Assembly (NCBI GenBank): GCA_003157675.1 | Contig: PMKG01000400.1 | Span: forward strand, 1-8,275 | Reading direction: 5' to 3' | DNA: 8,275 nt | Source: Acidobacteriota bacterium | Lineage (GTDB): Bacteria > Acidobacteriota > Vicinamibacteria > Vicinamibacterales > Fen-181 | Part shown: one piece after another, positions 6,739-8,275 of the stretch | Numbering within the stretch: position 1 is the stretch's first letter | Layout: each line of letters starts with the position of its first letter | Notes under the pieces: generated by a model | The model's input: the letters and a program-made list of their open reading frames with translations, nothing else | Database searches by the model: none | What the model was told of the DNA's origin: nothing | Program-made: the position numbers and the translations under genes

Positions 6739-7157
6739 CGGACCTCTCCCCGCGCCGCCAGCGCGGGCGGCGCCGGCACCGGCGGCACCACGTGGCAGTC
6801 CCAGCACGTGGGCTTCACCCCCGTGTAATCGTGGCAGCGGTCGCAGAACTTCGTCTTGTCGGTGTGGCAGGCCCCGATGCACGTCTTCGACAGGCTCATC
6901 GTCACCACCCGGCCGTGTCGGTCGGTGTAAGCGCGGACGCCGTCTCGGACGACACGGTCGCGCCACTCCACGAGCAGTTTCATGTGCGACGCGCGCATGT
7001 AGTCGGTCGGCGCCACGCACTCGGTCGCGCCGACAGGCCGTGCCAACTCGGGCGCGGTCGGACGCGGGCCCGCGAGCGCATGCCAGACGGGCCACGTGGC
7101 CAGCGCGACGAACGCCGCCAGGCCGGCGACGAGGAGCGTCGGCCTACGCACGCTCAC
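6735..7157 (-). CDS. dsrJ: DsrJ, membrane-anchored trihaem cytochrome c of DsrMKJOP
   Basis: The 140-residue protein has one N-terminal hydrophobic segment (about residues 7-28), probably an uncleaved anchor, and a periplasmic domain with three c-type haem sites. Two are standard, CDRCH (105-109) and CWDCH (118-122). The first, CIGACH (93-98), has three residues between the cysteines instead of two; the codons TGC ATC GGG GCC TGC CAC are unambiguous. C47, in ECVAPTDYMRASHM, sits where the family is reported to supply a Cys axial ligand to one haem. H58 and M59 are other possible ligands. The block LLVEWRDRVVRDG (61-73) is also family-like. The start is GTG at 7157, overlapping dsrK by 14 nt. 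A second GTG at 7151 has a better-spaced GGGGGTGA and is a real alternative, two residues shorter. The inferred role is redox exchange between a periplasmic partner and DsrO/DsrP. Confidence 0.95.
   Translation of the reverse strand: MSVRRPTLLVAGLAAFVALATWPVWHALAGPRPTAPELARPVGATECVAPTDYMRASHMKLLVEWRDRVVRDGVRAYTDRHGRVVTMSLSKTCIGACHTDKTKFCDRCHDYTGVKPTCWDCHVVPPVPAPPALAARGEVR
6743..6749 (-). promoter_or_regulatory. Shine-Dalgarno of dsrO, inside dsrJ
   Basis: GGAGAGG lies 4 nt before the ATG at 6738 (GGAG is 7 nt away) and within the last codons of dsrJ. It decides the dsrO start against the longer open frame. Confidence 0.65.
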
Positions 7158-8275
7158 CCCCGGCGCCGGGCAGCGGCTCGCCTCGCAGGTCTGTCATCCG
7201 CTGGCGCTCCCCTTTCATGACCAGGGCATTGCCGACCAGTTCGTGCACGCCGGCTACCTCGACGCCGGGCACCCAGAAGTCGAGCAGCGGCGGCAGCGAC
7301 GCCTTGTCGACGGCGCAGATGCAGACCACGCAGTTGGTGCCGTGGCGCTCGCGCACGTGGTTCACGGCCATGGCGCGGGGACGGCCGCCGCGCATGCGCG
7401 TCTCGACGTTCTCGTCCGAGCCGAGGCCGGCACCCGCGCCGCAGCAGAGCGTCCGCTCGCGGATCGTGTCCTCCGGCATCTCGTGAAACTCGTTGACGAC
7501 CGCGCGCAGGATCGTCCGGGGCTCCTCGTAGAGGCCCATCGCCCGGGCGGGGTTGCACGAGTCGTGGAACGTGACGTTCCACCGGTCGTTCCTCGACCGG
7601 TCGAGGGCCAGCCGGCCGTGGGCGACCAGGTCCGCGGTGAACTCGCAGATGTGGAGCATCTTCGTGGACGAGGCGTGCTCGAACCGCGTCCCCGTCACCG
7701 GCGACACCGGCACTTCGAGGAAGTCGGCCGGCCCGTTCATCGTGCCCATGTACTGGTGCACGACGCGCCACATGTGGCCGCACTCGCCGCCGAGGATCCA
7801 CTTCACGCCGAGCCGCTTCGCCTCGGCGTAGATCTTGGCGTTCAGGCGCTTGGCCAGCTCGTGGGAGGCGAAGAGGCCGAAGTTGCCGCCTTCCGAGGCG
7901 TAGGCGCTGAAGGTGTAGTCGACGCCGGCCTCGTGCAGCAGCATCAGGTAGCCGAGCAGCGTGTAGTAGTGCGGCGTCACGAAGTAATCGGCCGAGGGGA
8001 CGACGAGCAGCACCTCGGCGCCCTTCTTGTTGATGGGGATGTCGATCCGGATGCCCGTCAGCTCCTCGATCTCGTCGGCCGCGAATTCGAGGCTGTCCCT
8101 GAAAGCGTGAGGCTGAATCCCGAGGTGGTTGCCGACACGGTCGCAGTTCGACGCCGGCTCGATGATCCACTGGATGTTGCAGCCCACCAGGTTCAGCAGC
8201 TCGCGGCCGATCATTGTGATCTCCGCGGTGTCGATCCCGTAGGGGCAGTAGACCGAGCAGCGCCGGCACTCGGTG
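7144..8275 (-). CDS. dsrK: DsrK, HdrD-like Fe-S catalytic subunit of DsrMKJOP (5' end outside the window)
   Basis: This is the C-terminal 376 residues of an open frame that continues past base 8275. DsrK proteins usually have about 550 residues, so about a third is missing. The visible part opens in a ferredoxin motif, with CRRCSVYCP at fragment residues 3-11. The preceding codon ends in C at the right spacing for the fourth Cys. A GGECGHMW segment follows (162-169), then a complete CCG-domain signature: C240, C277-C278, C315 and C318, with C320 close by. In HdrB/HdrD such domains bind a noncubane [4Fe-4S] cluster that handles disulfides. In DsrK the proposed substrate is the DsrC trisulfide or disulfide on the cytoplasmic face. 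An ATG at 8214 is internal, because it would cut off the ferredoxin motif. The stop overlaps dsrJ, so no dsrL lies between. dsrM is expected just upstream, outside the window. Confidence 0.95.
   Translation of the reverse strand, partial: TECRRCSVYCPYGIDTAEITMIGRELLNLVGCNIQWIIEPASNCDRVGNHLGIQPHAFRDSLEFAADEIEELTGIRIDIPINKKGAEVLLVVPSADYFVTPHYYTLLGYLMLLHEAGVDYTFSAYASEGGNFGLFASHELAKRLNAKIYAEAKRLGVKWILGGECGHMWRVVHQYMGTMNGPADFLEVPVSPVTGTRFEHASSTKMLHICEFTADLVAHGRLALDRSRNDRWNVTFHDSCNPARAMGLYEEPRTILRAVVNEFHEMPEDTIRERTLCCGAGAGLGSDENVETRMRGGRPRAMAVNHVRERHGTNCVVCICAVDKASLPPLLDFWVPGVEVAGVHELVGNALVMKGERQRMTDLRGEPLPGAGGERA

Noticed and set aside
6739..7095. N-terminal extension of the dsrO frame across dsrJ
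   Set aside because: It would put the Tat signal in the middle of the protein and is dsrJ read out of frame.

Overview
The window is GC-rich DNA with extreme G/C preference at third codon positions, read entirely from the minus strand. Its core is the distal part of a dissimilatory sulfur-metabolism (dsr) operon. In transcription order, from high to low coordinates, it holds dsrK (5' end outside the window), dsrJ, dsrO, dsrP, dsrN (a CobB-type amidase), a fused siroheme synthase (cysG), a secreted M14 zinc carboxypeptidase, a 127-bp gap with two near-identical short repeats, and the first 125 codons of an acetolactate-synthase-like thiamine-diphosphate (ThDP) enzyme that runs off the other edge.

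The genes from dsrK to the peptidase form one tightly packed unit. Neighbours overlap by 14 nt (K/J), 4 nt (J/O), 4 nt (P/N), 4 nt (N/cysG) and 25 nt (cysG/M14). Only dsrO/dsrP has a gap, of 29 nt. No promoter or terminator is visible inside this block, so a single polycistronic message with translational coupling is the simplest reading.

Functionally, DsrK, J, O and P are four of the five subunits of the DsrMKJOP membrane complex. It links periplasmic haem and Fe-S centres, and probably the quinone pool, to the cytoplasmic DsrC/DsrAB sulfite-reductase system. DsrN and CysG would make sirohaem and its amidated form, the DsrAB cofactor. dsrM, and probably dsrAB and dsrC, would lie upstream beyond base 8275. 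The direction of the pathway (sulfite reduction or sulfur oxidation) cannot be decided here. dsrK runs straight into dsrJ with no dsrL between them, unlike the Allochromatium arrangement as I recall it.

The organism is not identifiable with certainty. A high-GC genome with a dsrKJOPN block, an M14 exopeptidase and short palindromic intergenic repeats would fit an uncultured Acidobacteriota-like bacterium. This is an inference from general resemblance, not from a marker gene.

The points most worth a second look are a CX3CH first haem motif in DsrJ, the amidase plus sirohaem synthase built into the operon, the coupled secreted carboxypeptidase, and the repeat pair, whose two differences keep base pairing only in the minus-strand RNA.
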